A stretch of 56,985 nucleotides of DNA, taken from the NCBI GenBank assembly GCA_000992445.2, contig LBUF02000017.1:1-56985 (forward strand), read 5' to 3'. Made by a program: the position numbers and the translations under genes. The notes under the pieces are model-generated. The model searched no databases, was not told the DNA's origin, and was given only the letters and a program-made list of their open reading frames with translations. Positions within the stretch are counted from its first letter, which is position 1, and every line of letters starts with the position of its first letter. The stretch comes from Parcubacteria group bacterium GW2011_GWA2_38_13b. Its GTDB lineage: Bacteria > Patescibacteriota > Minisyncoccia > GWA2-38-13b. Below are positions 12,443 to 20,602 of this stretch, in pieces.

Positions 12443-14561
12443 AAGTGTTTGCACTGTTTTTATTGTCAGGCGTTTCCGGTTTTTTCCATGACGCGAAATC
12501 GCACTTGGGCCAGCGGTTGCAGCCGAAAAATAATCTTCTCTTTCTGCTCATTTTTTCCACAACTTCGCCTTCGCCGCATTTCGGGCATTTCACCCCTATC
12601 ATTTTAGCGAATGATTTTATATTTTTGCATTCGGGATATTTTGAACATCCTAGAAAAGCGCCAAAGCGACCGTGCTTTACTTTCATAGGCGAACCGCATT
12701 TTTCGCATATTTCATCGGTTTTTTCCGCTTCATCAAGCGGTTTTGTATTTTTACATTCCGGATAGTTTGAGCAGGCGAGAAATTTTCCGTACCTTCCCAA
12801 TTTGATTACCATTTTTTTCTCGCATTTTTCGCATATCTCGTCAGATTCTTCTTCGGTAATATCTTTTTTGTTTATTTCCTGATTTTTCTTTTTCAAATTT
12901 TCCGCGAACGGTTCATAAAACTCTTTTATCATAGGCGGCCATTCTTTTTTTCCTTCGGCGATTTCGTCTAAATTTTTTTCCATTTTTGCCGTAAAATCAA
13001 AATCCACGATGTTGGAAAAATGTTCTACCAGCAGGTCGTTGACAATAGTTCCCATTTCCGTTGGCTGAAGTTTTTTTTGTTCGTTTTTCAGGACATAATT
13101 TCGGTCTTGAATAGTAGAGATTGTCGGGGCGTAAGTGGATGGCCGGCCAATGCCTTTTTCTTCTAAGATTTTTATTAACGCCGCTTCACTGTATCTTGCT
13201 GGCGGTTCAGTGGATTTTTGGTCGGTTTTTATATTAATCATATTTATTTCATCCTTTTCGTTTAGTGGCGGCAAAATTTTGTCTTTGATTTCTTTTTGGC
13301 TGTAAACTTTCAAAAAACCGTCAAATTTCATCACTTCTCCTTTGGATACAAAAAAATATTCATTGTCTGATTTTATTTCGGCTTTCGTTGAATCAAAAAT
13401 GGCTTCCGTCATTTGGGAGGCGACGGCGCGCTTCCAGATAAGATTATAGAGTCTGTATTGTTGGGGAGCCAGGTAATTTTTTATTGATTCGGGCGTTCTT
13501 TCGGGGTCGGTAGGCCTTATGGCTTCGTGCGCTTCCTGCGCTCCTTTTGATTTTGTTTTGAATCGGCGCGGAACGGCAACACTGTAATTATTGCCAAAAG
13601 AGTTTGAAATAAATTTTTGGGATTTATCAAGAAATTCATCGGCTAAATTCAATGAATCGGTTCTCATATATGTTATGAGACCGGTTTGTTCTTTGTCTAT
13701 CTGAACGCCCTCATAAAGTTGTTGCGCCATTCTCATTGTTTGCTTCGCGGAAAAATGCAGGTTGACCGACGCGGCTTGCTGAAGCGTGCTTGTGGTAAAA
13801 GGGGGATAGGGATATTTTAAAATTTCTTTTTGTTCCAGTTTTGATATTTGGAATTTTTGTCCCGCAAGTTCTTTGTTTATCTTTTGTGCTTCCATTTCGT
13901 TTTTTATATCCAATCTTCCGATTTTTTTATCTTGAAAACGTGCGAGGTCTCCAATGAATTGGATTTTCTCCTTTTCAAAAATACAATAGATGTGCCAATA
14001 TTCCTGCGGTTTAAACGCTTCAATTTCACGTTCCCTGTCAACTATAATTCGTACCGCTACCGACTGCACTCTGCCGGCGGAAAGACCTTTGGCGACTTTT
14101 TTCCAAAGAAACGGCGAGAGTTTATAGCCGACCAAGCGGTCTAAAATTCGGCGCGCTTGCTGGGCGTCAACTAAATCCAAATTTATTTTTCGCGGGTTTT
14201 TCAACGCTTCCTCAATCGCTTTTTTTGTGATTTCGTGGAAAACGATTCTTTCGCATTGCTCGTTTTTCAGTTTCAATATATTGGCGATGTGCCAAGCAAT
14301 AGCTTCGCCTTCGCGGTCTTCGTCGGTCGCGAGCACCACCGTGTCTGATTTTTTTGCTTGTTCTTTCAGTGTCATTACTTGCCTTTTCGCGTTGAGCGGA
14401 ATTACATATTTCGGTTTAAAATTATTTTCAATGTCAATGCCCAATTCTTTTTTAGGCAGATCGCGGACGTGACCGTAAGAAGAAAGCACGGTAAAATTCT
14501 TCCCGAGAAATTGGGAAATAGTTCTGGCTTTGGTTGGCGATTCAACGATAATTAGTTTCAT
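12441..14561 (-). CDS. topA: DNA topoisomerase I
   Basis: This type IA topoisomerase of 706 residues relaxes negative supercoils. The Toprim domain has E7 (VESPTKA) and the DxDxE triad in ATDEDREGEA (residues 80-84). The nicking tyrosine is Y298 in GLITYMRTDSLNL. Three C4 zinc ribbons follow at the C-terminus (CEKC...CSNYPEC, CEKC...CSKYPEC, CPKC...CNRWPKC). It lies 67 nt downstream of dprA on the same strand, a pairing common in many bacteria. TTTATA on the plus strand at 14568-14573 (TATAAA on the coding strand) may be a -10 box 6 nt before the ATG. Confidence 0.97.
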   Translation of the reverse strand: MKLIIVESPTKARTISQFLGKNFTVLSSYGHVRDLPKKELGIDIENNFKPKYVIPLNAKRQVMTLKEQAKKSDTVVLATDEDREGEAIAWHIANILKLKNEQCERIVFHEITKKAIEEALKNPRKINLDLVDAQQARRILDRLVGYKLSPFLWKKVAKGLSAGRVQSVAVRIIVDREREIEAFKPQEYWHIYCIFEKEKIQFIGDLARFQDKKIGRLDIKNEMEAQKINKELAGQKFQISKLEQKEILKYPYPPFTTSTLQQAASVNLHFSAKQTMRMAQQLYEGVQIDKEQTGLITYMRTDSLNLADEFLDKSQKFISNSFGNNYSVAVPRRFKTKSKGAQEAHEAIRPTDPERTPESIKNYLAPQQYRLYNLIWKRAVASQMTEAIFDSTKAEIKSDNEYFFVSKGEVMKFDGFLKVYSQKEIKDKILPPLNEKDEINMINIKTDQKSTEPPARYSEAALIKILEEKGIGRPSTYAPTISTIQDRNYVLKNEQKKLQPTEMGTIVNDLLVEHFSNIVDFDFTAKMEKNLDEIAEGKKEWPPMIKEFYEPFAENLKKKNQEINKKDITEEESDEICEKCEKKMVIKLGRYGKFLACSNYPECKNTKPLDEAEKTDEICEKCGSPMKVKHGRFGAFLGCSKYPECKNIKSFAKMIGVKCPKCGEGEVVEKMSRKRRLFFGCNRWPKCDFASWKKPETPDNKNSANT

Positions 14562-14628
14562 AAAGTTTTTATAGTATATAGATTATTATTTTAATCGGCG
14601 TTGAAAAAGTAGTTTAGAAATTAGAAAT

Positions 14629-15726
14629 TTAAGATGTTATTATATAATTCATTCCTCCTAAATTTCGCGCCATTCCTTTCATTTCCATTATTATAAGCGT
14701 TGAATTTATTTTGGACGCGTTTATATTACTTTTTTCAACCAATCTGTCAATATGAATCGGTTCTTTGGAGAGTAATTTAAGAATCATTATTTCTTCTTCG
14801 GAATCGGGAATGATTTTTTTATTTTCTTTATGTTCGGCGATTTTTTCCAGATTTAATTCTTCCAAAATGTCATCGGCGCATGTTACGGCTTTGGCGCCTG
14901 TCTTTATTAAATTATTAGGACCAATGGAATTAAGCGAAGTTATCGGACCAGGCACGGCAAAGACTTCGCGGTTTTGTTCAAGGGCGTCATTGGTCGTAAT
15001 CAGCGCGCCTGATTTTTCTTTGGCTTCTACTATTAAAACTCCGAGAGACAATCCGCTGATTATTCTGTTTCTTTGGGGAAAATTCTGGGGAAGTGTGGGC
15101 ATACCGATGGGGTATTCGCTGATAATTGCGCCGTTTTGGCAGATTTTTTCCGCCAGATTTTTATTTTGCGACGGGTATATGCTGTTTCTGTCCAAACTTG
15201 ACCCAAGCACCGCGATTGTCCTAGCGTTATTTTCCAGAGCGGTTTTATGGGCGATTGAATCAATGCCTTTGGCAAGACCGCTGACGATCGTTACGCCGGC
15301 GCGCGCAAGTCCAGCGCTTATATCCATTGTAACTTCTTTTCCGTAAAGCGTCATTCGGCGCGTTCCTACGACGCCAATGCAAATATCATTTTCGGAAAAC
15401 ATCCCCTTAATATAGATTATTGGCGGGGGAGTATGGATTTCTTTCAGTAGTTTCGGATATTCTTTATCGTCCATCGTTATTATCATTATATTTTCTTTTT
15501 CTAATTTTTCAAATTCTTTTTCCGGATTTACTTTGTTTCGCGCTTCAGCGACGGAACGCGCTATTTTGGAATCGGGGAATATTTTTTCAAATTCTCCGGC
15601 AGGCGCGTCCCAGGCGGTTTTTATATCCGGAAAATATTTTATGATTTGCGCGAGGCGAGTCGGACCGACGAGCATCAGCGTATTAAAGGCGTTAAGATAA
15701 ATTTTTTCCACTTTAGTCATTGACAA
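14629..15726 (-). CDS. dprA: DNA-processing protein DprA
   Basis: This 365-residue protein binds incoming single-stranded DNA and loads RecA during natural transformation. An N-terminal helical (SAM-like) region is followed by the Rossmann-like core with GTRRMTLYGKEV, SGLAKGIDSIAHKTAL, GSSLDRNSIYPSQN and FAVPGPITSLNSIGPNNLI. The C-terminal winged helix (about residues 300-365) is of the DprA_WH type. Its presence with recA, recJ and recR in the window suggests that DNA uptake and recombination are functional, as proposed for small-genome CPR cells. Confidence 0.95.
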   Translation of the reverse strand: MSMTKVEKIYLNAFNTLMLVGPTRLAQIIKYFPDIKTAWDAPAGEFEKIFPDSKIARSVAEARNKVNPEKEFEKLEKENIMIITMDDKEYPKLLKEIHTPPPIIYIKGMFSENDICIGVVGTRRMTLYGKEVTMDISAGLARAGVTIVSGLAKGIDSIAHKTALENNARTIAVLGSSLDRNSIYPSQNKNLAEKICQNGAIISEYPIGMPTLPQNFPQRNRIISGLSLGVLIVEAKEKSGALITTNDALEQNREVFAVPGPITSLNSIGPNNLIKTGAKAVTCADDILEELNLEKIAEHKENKKIIPDSEEEIMILKLLSKEPIHIDRLVEKSNINASKINSTLIIMEMKGMARNLGGMNYIITS

Positions 15727-15796
15727 ATCAATATTTTTTTGCTATCATTATATGAAGTTTTTTGAAAAAATATAAACAATTTCGGAGGTGATAAAA

Positions 15797-16201
15797 ATGA
15801 AAACGAGAAATTTAAACTGGTTTAATTGTCGTAACGGGCGGGATAGATCCCATTTGATACGGCGGACAATGGCGGTAATGAAAGAAATGGTTTTTGAATT
15901 TAGGTCGTTGCCGGGAATTATTAATCCGATTTTCAAAAATCAATTTGATGTAATTGAAATAGCGCGACTGGAACCGTACGGCGGATCATTTATTTATTTG
16001 CACGCATTGGGTGGTATCAAAGAAGTGGATTGTATTCATGGCCATTATTTCTGGCGTCGGCTGGAAGAATGGCAGTGGCCGGAAATTATTGTGAAGTATA
16101 AAATGACAGCAAGGGGAGTTAGAAATAATATTGATGATGCGCCGATTCATAATCTTCATTTGGAAAAATTACTTGAAGCAATATTCGGTTCTATAAAATA
16201 A
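15797..16201 (+). CDS. Hypothetical protein
   Basis: This 134-residue basic, Trp-rich protein has no recognised family. The start ATG 15797 is fixed by GGAGGTG at 15784-15790; the in-frame GTG at 15788 is part of that site. Features for searching are HGHYFWRRLEEWQWPEIIVK and NWFNCRNGRDRSHLIRR. It may share a transcript with the small gene that follows 17 nt later, which has its own Shine-Dalgarno site. Confidence 0.6.
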   Translation: MKTRNLNWFNCRNGRDRSHLIRRTMAVMKEMVFEFRSLPGIINPIFKNQFDVIEIARLEPYGGSFIYLHALGGIKEVDCIHGHYFWRRLEEWQWPEIIVKYKMTARGVRNNIDDAPIHNLHLEKLLEAIFGSIK

Positions 16202-16217
16202 TTGAAAGGAGCTTAAA

Positions 16218-16340
16218 ATGAAAATAAAATGGTTTTTAATTTTTATTGCTGTTTTTATTTTTAGTTTTGCTTGCGGGATTCTTCTGCGTGGCTGCGAACA
16301 GGCGCGTGGCGCGGAAATGTGTCAGGAATTTCGGATATAA
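16218..16340 (+). CDS. Small single-pass membrane peptide (40 aa)
   Basis: AAAGGAG (16205-16211) precedes ATG 16218. The product has one hydrophobic segment (WFLIFIAVFIFSFACGILL) followed by a short tail with two Cys. The FACG stretch is loosely lipobox-like, so it could be anchored as a lipoprotein. A bidirectional terminator follows at once. It is unannotated in style but has a good ribosome site and terminator. Confidence 0.55.
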   Translation: MKIKWFLIFIAVFIFSFACGILLRGCEQARGAEMCQEFRI

Positions 16341-16344
16341 AACA

Positions 16345-16376
16345 ATGGCCGTTTGAACAAAGTTCAGCGGCCTTTT
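16345..16376. terminator. Bidirectional terminator between the small peptide gene and efp
   Basis: The stem GGCCG-TTTGAAC/GTTCA-CGGCC has an AAA loop, with T-runs on both strands. Confidence 0.75.
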
Positions 16377-16935
16377 AATTTACCCTTTCCACATAATCTC
16401 CAGTTTCTGTGTTGACGCGAATAACATCGCCCTCTTTTATGAAAAGCGGCACTTTTGCTTCAAAGCCGGTTTCGGTTTCCACGGTTTTTACGGTTTTGCC
16501 TTGCGCCGTATCGCCCTTGACGGCATCGGCCGCGGAAGTTACTTTCAAATCCACTTTTGGCGGAAGTTCTACGCCGATAACTTTTTCGCCGAATTTCATC
16601 AAAGTTATTGAAACACCTTTGGCGATAAAAGGAACTTTATCGGCAATATCGTTTTTGGGGAATCCGATTTTACCTTCTTTCTCTTTGAAAAATAATTCTT
16701 CTTTGGTTTGGTAAAAATATTCCGCCGATGATTTGGAAACATCGGCTTGCTCAATCGTATCGCCCGGCTTGAAACTTTTTTCAATTATTTTGCCGTTGAG
16801 GAGATTTTTGACTTTCGCCTGCAAAACCGGTTTTCTTTGTTGCATACGCAAAAAATCGGCTTCAAGAACTTGATATGGTTCATTGCTTATTATGACGAAC
16901 ATTCCCTTTTTTAACGAATGAAGAGAGATGGACAT
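16375..16935 (-). CDS. efp: Translation elongation factor P with atypical loop
   Basis: EF-P rescues ribosomes stalled on proline stretches. Three beta-barrel domains are present (KOW-like N-terminal, central OB and C-terminal OB ending VKVPLFIKEGDVIRVNTETG-type sequence); length is 186 residues from ATG at 16935. An in-frame start 6 codons upstream is possible. The loop that normally reads PGKG, whose lysine is modified, reads RMQQRKPV here. By alignment, E. coli K34 corresponds to Q33 (or, with a one-residue shift, R34). The usual lysine modification route would not apply. Transcription probably comes from the TTGACA/TACAAT promoter near 17.1 kb. Confidence 0.92.
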   Translation of the reverse strand: MSISLHSLKKGMFVIISNEPYQVLEADFLRMQQRKPVLQAKVKNLLNGKIIEKSFKPGDTIEQADVSKSSAEYFYQTKEELFFKEKEGKIGFPKNDIADKVPFIAKGVSITLMKFGEKVIGVELPPKVDLKVTSAADAVKGDTAQGKTVKTVETETGFEAKVPLFIKEGDVIRVNTETGDYVERVN

Positions 16936-16953
16936 AGAGGCGATAATTTTCAA

Positions 16954-17084
16954 TTTTTAATTTTTCCGCCCGAGGCGGATCCGGCCCAATGGCGGGACAA
17001 TTTTCAAAAAGCGTTAATTAACATAATGGTTCGTAGTCAATAATTGAAAATTGATAATTGGTAATTGAAAATTTAGTTATTATG
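16954..17084. repeat. Intergenic phrase repeats upstream of efp
   Basis: The region holds AATTTTTAATTTTTCCGCCC, a GC-rich CCGCCCGAGGCGGATCCGG patch and repeats based on AATTGAAAATTGATAATTGG. These phrases resemble those found elsewhere in this genome, including inside genes. Confidence 0.6.
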
Positions 17085-17089
17085 TCTCC

Positions 17090-17118
17090 ATTGTATTTAA
17101 TTATTGGAATATGTCAAT
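17090..17118 (-). promoter_or_regulatory. Promoter directing efp
   Basis: On the minus strand, TTGACA (17118-17113) and TACAAT (17095-17090) are separated by 17 nt. The transcript would have a leader of about 150 nt before efp. Confidence 0.6.
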
Positions 17119-17159
17119 TTGAGCGTTAGTTCGGCGGCATAAAAGATTCGAAAAAAATT

Positions 17160-17207
17160 TGACAAAAAATCTGCAAGTGTTAAAATCCTAGTATGATGCT
17201 AGGATTT
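17160..17207 (+). promoter_or_regulatory. Promoter and operator of the Fe-S regulator operon
   Basis: TTGACA (17160-17165) and TAAAAT (17182-17187) are spaced by 16 nt. The palindrome AATCCTAG-7nt-CTAGGATT (17185-17207) overlaps the -10 and start site. Rrf2-family regulators bind sites of this shape, so autoregulation is likely. Confidence 0.7.
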
Positions 17208-17227
17208 TTATTATTTTTAAAAAAAAT

Positions 17228-17644
17228 ATGAAAAAGTTTCTTGAAGTTTCAACCAAGGGACATTACGGATTAGCGCTTATGGCGCGCCTTGCCGGTGAAT
17301 TTAAAAGTGGCAGTTTTGTATCACTTAAAGAAATAGGCGAGAGCGAAAATATTTCCTCCGGATATTTGGAAGAAATCGCGGCGATATTGAAAAAGAAAAA
17401 TTTAGTAATAAGCCATAAAGGAAAAAACGGGGGGTATAAATTAAGCGAAAAGCCTGAAAAAATAAAAATTTTGGATATTATTGAAGCATTGGAGGGACCA
17501 TTGATGCTTGTAGGTTGTTTGGGAACGGATAAAAATTTTATTTGTGCCAATAATAATTGCGTGTCAAAAAAGATATGGCAAAAAATACAAAATAATTTAT
17601 ACGATAAATTGAAAAAAATTAAATTGGGAGAATTTATATTATGA
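17228..17644 (+). CDS. Rrf2/IscR-family transcriptional regulator
   Basis: This 138-residue winged-helix regulator has the Rrf2 N-terminus (STKGHYGLALMARLA), a recognition region (SLKEIGESENISSGYLEEIA) and the wing (GKNGGYKLSEKPEKI). Three cysteines at C97, C106 and C111 lie where IscR binds its [2Fe-2S] cluster, although the spacing differs from the classical C-x5-C-x5-C. The gene overlaps the cysteine desulfurase by 4 nt (ATGA), so the two are co-translated. It probably senses Fe-S status and represses its own operon through the palindrome over the promoter. Confidence 0.9.
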   Translation: MKKFLEVSTKGHYGLALMARLAGEFKSGSFVSLKEIGESENISSGYLEEIAAILKKKNLVISHKGKNGGYKLSEKPEKIKILDIIEALEGPLMLVGCLGTDKNFICANNNCVSKKIWQKIQNNLYDKLKKIKLGEFIL

Positions 17645-18837
17645 AAATTTATTTAGACAATTCAGCTACAACTCATATTGATCCGCTTGTTCTGGAAGCG
17701 ATGATGCCTTATTTGAAAGAAAAATACGGTAATCCATCCAGTTTTCATAATAAAGGCAAAGAAGCGCGCGACGCGGTGGAAAAAGCGAGAAAGCAAGTCG
17801 CCGGTGTTTTGAATTGCGCACCCGATGAAATTATTTTTACCGGCGGAGGAACGGAAGCTAATAATTTGGCGATTCAAGGGATTGTGGCGCGGATTAACGT
17901 GGATATTAAGCTGATCGGCGCGGAATTCGCTAAACCGCATATTATTACAACAAAGATTGAGCATCCTTCCATTTTGGAGGTTTGTAAATATTTAGAAAAA
18001 AAGGAATTGACAGTGATAACTTGTTTGGATGTTGACAGATATGGTCTCATTGATTTAAGGGGGTTGGAAAAATCATTGCGTCCGGAAACGATTTTAGTTT
18101 CCATAATATACGCGAATAATGAAATTGGAGTTATTCAGGATATTAAAAAAATTTCACGAATTATAAAAAAATATAATAATAATATTTTATTGCATATTGA
18201 CGCCTGCCAAGCGAGCGGATATTTAACGCTTGACGTTAAAAAACTTGGCGTTGATATGATGACTATAAATTCTTCCAAGATTTACGGACCCAAAGGTGTT
18301 GGCGCGTTGTTTGTTAAAAAAGGAGTGAAAATAAAACCGATAATGTTTGGCGGTCATCAAGAGTTCGGTTTGCGTCCAGGCACGGAAAATGTGGCTGGAA
18401 TTGTTGGTTTTGCGGAAGCGATGTTAATAGCGCAAAAACAAAAACTAAAAAATCAAAATTTAGGAAAATTACGAAGTTATTTTATTAAAGAATTATTTAA
18501 ACGAATTCCGAAAATAAGATTAAACGGGCATAAGACAAAACGGCTGTCGAATAATATTAATATTTCAATTTTGGACATAGAGGGTGAGGCGCTGATTTTG
18601 CGGCTTAATGAGAAGGGTATTTATTGTTCAACCGGTTCGGCGTGCGCGTCCGGATCGTTGGAACCGTCTTATGTGATTATGGCGCTCGGCGTTTCTTACG
18701 AAGCGGCGCATGGCAGTTTGCGTTTTACATTAGGGCGGGAAACAGCCAAGAAAGAAATTGATTATGTTTTAAAAGTTCTTCCTAAAATAGTTGGCGATTT
18801 GCGGGCGATTTCGCCGGTGAAAATAAAAAAGAGTTAA
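17641..18837 (+). CDS. iscS: Cysteine desulfurase (IscS/NifS)
   Basis: This PLP enzyme of 398 residues takes sulfur from cysteine for Fe-S cluster assembly. It starts MKIYLDNSATTHIDPLVLEA. It has the GGGTEANNLAI motif, the His of TKIEHPSILE, the PLP-binding lysine in NSSKIYGPKGVGAL, and the catalytic cysteine in STGSACASGSLEPSYV. It is coupled to the Rrf2 regulator and followed by a terminator hairpin. The scaffold genes nifU-like and nfu lie 350 nt downstream on the same strand with their own promoter. Confidence 0.96.
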   Translation: MKIYLDNSATTHIDPLVLEAMMPYLKEKYGNPSSFHNKGKEARDAVEKARKQVAGVLNCAPDEIIFTGGGTEANNLAIQGIVARINVDIKLIGAEFAKPHIITTKIEHPSILEVCKYLEKKELTVITCLDVDRYGLIDLRGLEKSLRPETILVSIIYANNEIGVIQDIKKISRIIKKYNNNILLHIDACQASGYLTLDVKKLGVDMMTINSSKIYGPKGVGALFVKKGVKIKPIMFGGHQEFGLRPGTENVAGIVGFAEAMLIAQKQKLKNQNLGKLRSYFIKELFKRIPKIRLNGHKTKRLSNNINISILDIEGEALILRLNEKGIYCSTGSACASGSLEPSYVIMALGVSYEAAHGSLRFTLGRETAKKEIDYVLKVLPKIVGDLRAISPVKIKKS

Positions 18838-18853
18838 GGTTTAACCTTAACTC
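18831..18853. terminator. Terminator shared by iscS and the small membrane protein
   Basis: GAGTTAAGG and CCTTAACTC arms surround a TTTAA loop. The iscS stop codon is inside the stem. Confidence 0.65.
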
Positions 18854-18868
18854 CATATAATATTATTT

Positions 18869-19102
18869 TTATTTTTTTGTCGTTTTGCGCATTAGAACAA
18901 TTGTCCAGAGAAAAACCATTAGTACTATTCCTACTATTGATCCCAATTCAGTCCATGTTCTTACGGGGTCGGAAAAATTTGACAATTTTCGCATTGTATT
19001 TGAAAAAACTGTGATTACTTTTTCCATATTGGCGGAGTTTGTAAATAATGATATCCACGCGATTGTCAATAATGTTGTCAAGAAAACAAGCAATTTTTTC
19101 AT
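18869..19102 (-). CDS. Small membrane protein with two transmembrane segments
   Basis: This 77-residue protein has a hydrophobic N-terminus (LLVFLTTLLTIAWISLFTNS) and a second segment (IVGIVLMVFLWTIVLM) with a basic end. The coding-strand sequence AGGAGG, 8 nt before the ATG at 19102, is a strong ribosome site and supports a real gene. It lies opposite to the Fe-S genes, between iscS and the scaffold. A pilin-like or holin-like role is possible, but nothing specific supports one. Confidence 0.65.
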   Translation of the reverse strand: MKKLLVFLTTLLTIAWISLFTNSANMEKVITVFSNTMRKLSNFSDPVRTWTELGSIVGIVLMVFLWTIVLMRKTTKK

Positions 19103-19167
19103 AATTTATTCCTCCTATTGTTCCTTTTCCCAATGAATTTTCAAAAGACTCGATGATAATTTTTTAA

Positions 19168-19176
19168 TGATATAAT
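19168..19176 (+). promoter_or_regulatory. Extended -10 promoter of the scaffold gene
   Basis: TGATATAAT ends 12 nt before ATG 19189. Confidence 0.5.
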
Positions 19177-19188
19177 CTTTTAAAAAAT

Positions 19189-19866
19189 ATGTCAAGAATA
19201 AAAAAGAAAAAAATGAAAAATGCGGATGTTGAATCCTTCCATGGCAACGAAGGTTGGTTTTACAGTGAAACGGTAAAAAGCCATTTTTTGCGGCCGAGAA
19301 ATTTTTGGAAAAAGACAGACGCGAAAATAAAATGGAACGGAATGGGTATGATCGGCAGTCCGGCTTGCGGCGATGTGATGCGAGTCTGGCTTTATATTGA
19401 CCGTAAAACGGAAAAAATAAAGAAGTTCAAATGGCAGACCTTTGGATGCGCTTCAGCCATCGCTTCCACGTCAATGCTTTCGGTTATGGCAACGGAAAAG
19501 GGCGGAATGGTTTTAGACGAGGCGATTCGGATAAAGCCGCAGGATATTATGGATCGACTTGGCGGTTTGCCGGAAAGAAAGATTCATTGTTCGGTGTTGG
19601 GCGACAAAGCGTTGCGCGCAGCCGTCAATGATTACTTCCGCCGGACAAAACAATATGATAGAATAAAACCCGAAGGGAATAAAATTATTGACAGGGTTTT
19701 GAATATTACCGATAAAGATATAGAAGAAGCGGTTAAGGGTGGAGCCAAGACATTAAAAAAAGTGCAGGAAATAACGAAGGTCGGATTGGGAGATAAAAAT
19801 TGCATTACGGAGGCGGAGCAGTTAATAAGATTTTATATGGAAAAATATTATGGAAAACAATCTTAA
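19189..19866 (+). CDS. NifU/IscU-like Fe-S scaffold protein with a degenerate BFD-like domain
   Basis: The N-terminal scaffold domain has three cysteines that hold the nascent cluster: C60 (GSPACGDVM), C87 (FGCASAIASTS) and C134 (KIHCSVLGDK). The C-terminal part (about residues 165-210, ITDKDIEEAVKGGAKTLKKV) follows the fold pattern of the BFD-like [2Fe-2S] domain in NifU. However, the CxC before it is missing and only one cysteine remains near its end, so it cannot hold the permanent cluster in the usual way. The gene overlaps nfu by 17 nt and works with iscS upstream. Confidence 0.88.
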   Translation: MSRIKKKKMKNADVESFHGNEGWFYSETVKSHFLRPRNFWKKTDAKIKWNGMGMIGSPACGDVMRVWLYIDRKTEKIKKFKWQTFGCASAIASTSMLSVMATEKGGMVLDEAIRIKPQDIMDRLGGLPERKIHCSVLGDKALRAAVNDYFRRTKQYDRIKPEGNKIIDRVLNITDKDIEEAVKGGAKTLKKVQEITKVGLGDKNCITEAEQLIRFYMEKYYGKQS

Positions 19867-20077
19867 TGAAAAAATAGAAAAAATTTTAAATAAATTGCGT
19901 CCCGCGATTCAATCTCACGGCGGCGATGTTGATCTTGTCGGTTGTAAAAACGGCGTGGTAAAATTAAATATAAAGGGATCGTGCGTCGGTTGTCCTATGG
20001 CGGGAGCGACATTCGGTTTGGGAGTTGAAGAAGAATTAAAAAAAATTAAAGGGATTAAGAAGATAATATACGAATAA
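19850..20077 (+). CDS. Nfu-type Fe-S carrier (NifU C-terminal domain)
   Basis: This 75-residue protein matches the NifU C-terminal domain, with the cluster-binding CxxC at C45-C48 (GSCVGCPMAG). The opening LRPAIQSHGGDVDLVG is family-typical. It receives clusters from the scaffold and passes them to targets. It starts inside the upstream scaffold gene, so scaffold and carrier are made together as separate proteins that are fused in classical NifU. Confidence 0.93.
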   Translation: MENNLNEKIEKILNKLRPAIQSHGGDVDLVGCKNGVVKLNIKGSCVGCPMAGATFGLGVEEELKKIKGIKKIIYE

Positions 20078-20193
20078 ATTTCTAATTTCTAATTTCTAAT
20101 TTCTAATAAAAATTTTTAAATTATATTTTATTGGATATTGGAACTTTGAATTTGTTTAGGATTTAGATATTAGGATTTAGAAATTTAGTATTT
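20078..20193. repeat. Phrase-repeat spacer
   Basis: Four tandem copies of TTTCTAA and then GGATTTAGATATTAGGATTT fill the space before the ferredoxin. The same wording appears inside miaB at 44.05-44.10 kb. Confidence 0.7.
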
Positions 20194-20460
20194 ATGGCAA
20201 TCTCTAAAATCGTCGTAGATCGTAATCTTTGCATCGGGGCCGCGTCGTGTGTCGTTGTCGCGGACAAAGTTTTTGAATTGGACGCGGAAAATAAAGCGGT
20301 ATTCAAAGTTAAAGGCGGTTCTAAAAGTTTAGGACCCGTTGTGAAAACCGATTTGGAAGATTCATCGACGGATGATGAGACAATTTTACTTGCCGCCAAA
20401 TCTTGTCCGACAAAAGCGGTATTTATTTATGATGAAAATGGCAAGCAGATTTATCCGTAA
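20194..20460 (+). CDS. Single-cluster ferredoxin
   Basis: This 88-residue ferredoxin of the Fer4_13/Fer4_15 type has ligands C13 and C19 in LCIGAASC and another in SCPTKAV. The second cysteine of a CxxCxxC motif is Ala here, the pattern linked to [3Fe-4S] clusters in similar small ferredoxins. It follows the Fe-S assembly genes after 116 nt, so it may be a client of that system. The redox partner is unknown; the type II NADH dehydrogenase at 36 kb is one possibility. Confidence 0.88.
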   Translation: MAISKIVVDRNLCIGAASCVVVADKVFELDAENKAVFKVKGGSKSLGPVVKTDLEDSSTDDETILLAAKSCPTKAVFIYDENGKQIYP

Positions 20461-20602
20461 AATTTTTTAGTGAATAATTTGATAAATTGAAATGTTAAGA
20501 ATAAAATAAAAAATTCGTTAATCAATTGATAAAAAAATTTTGCTTTTATTTTTTTTATGCGCATTTTATTGATGCGTATGAAATTATGATAAAAAATATT
20601 TT

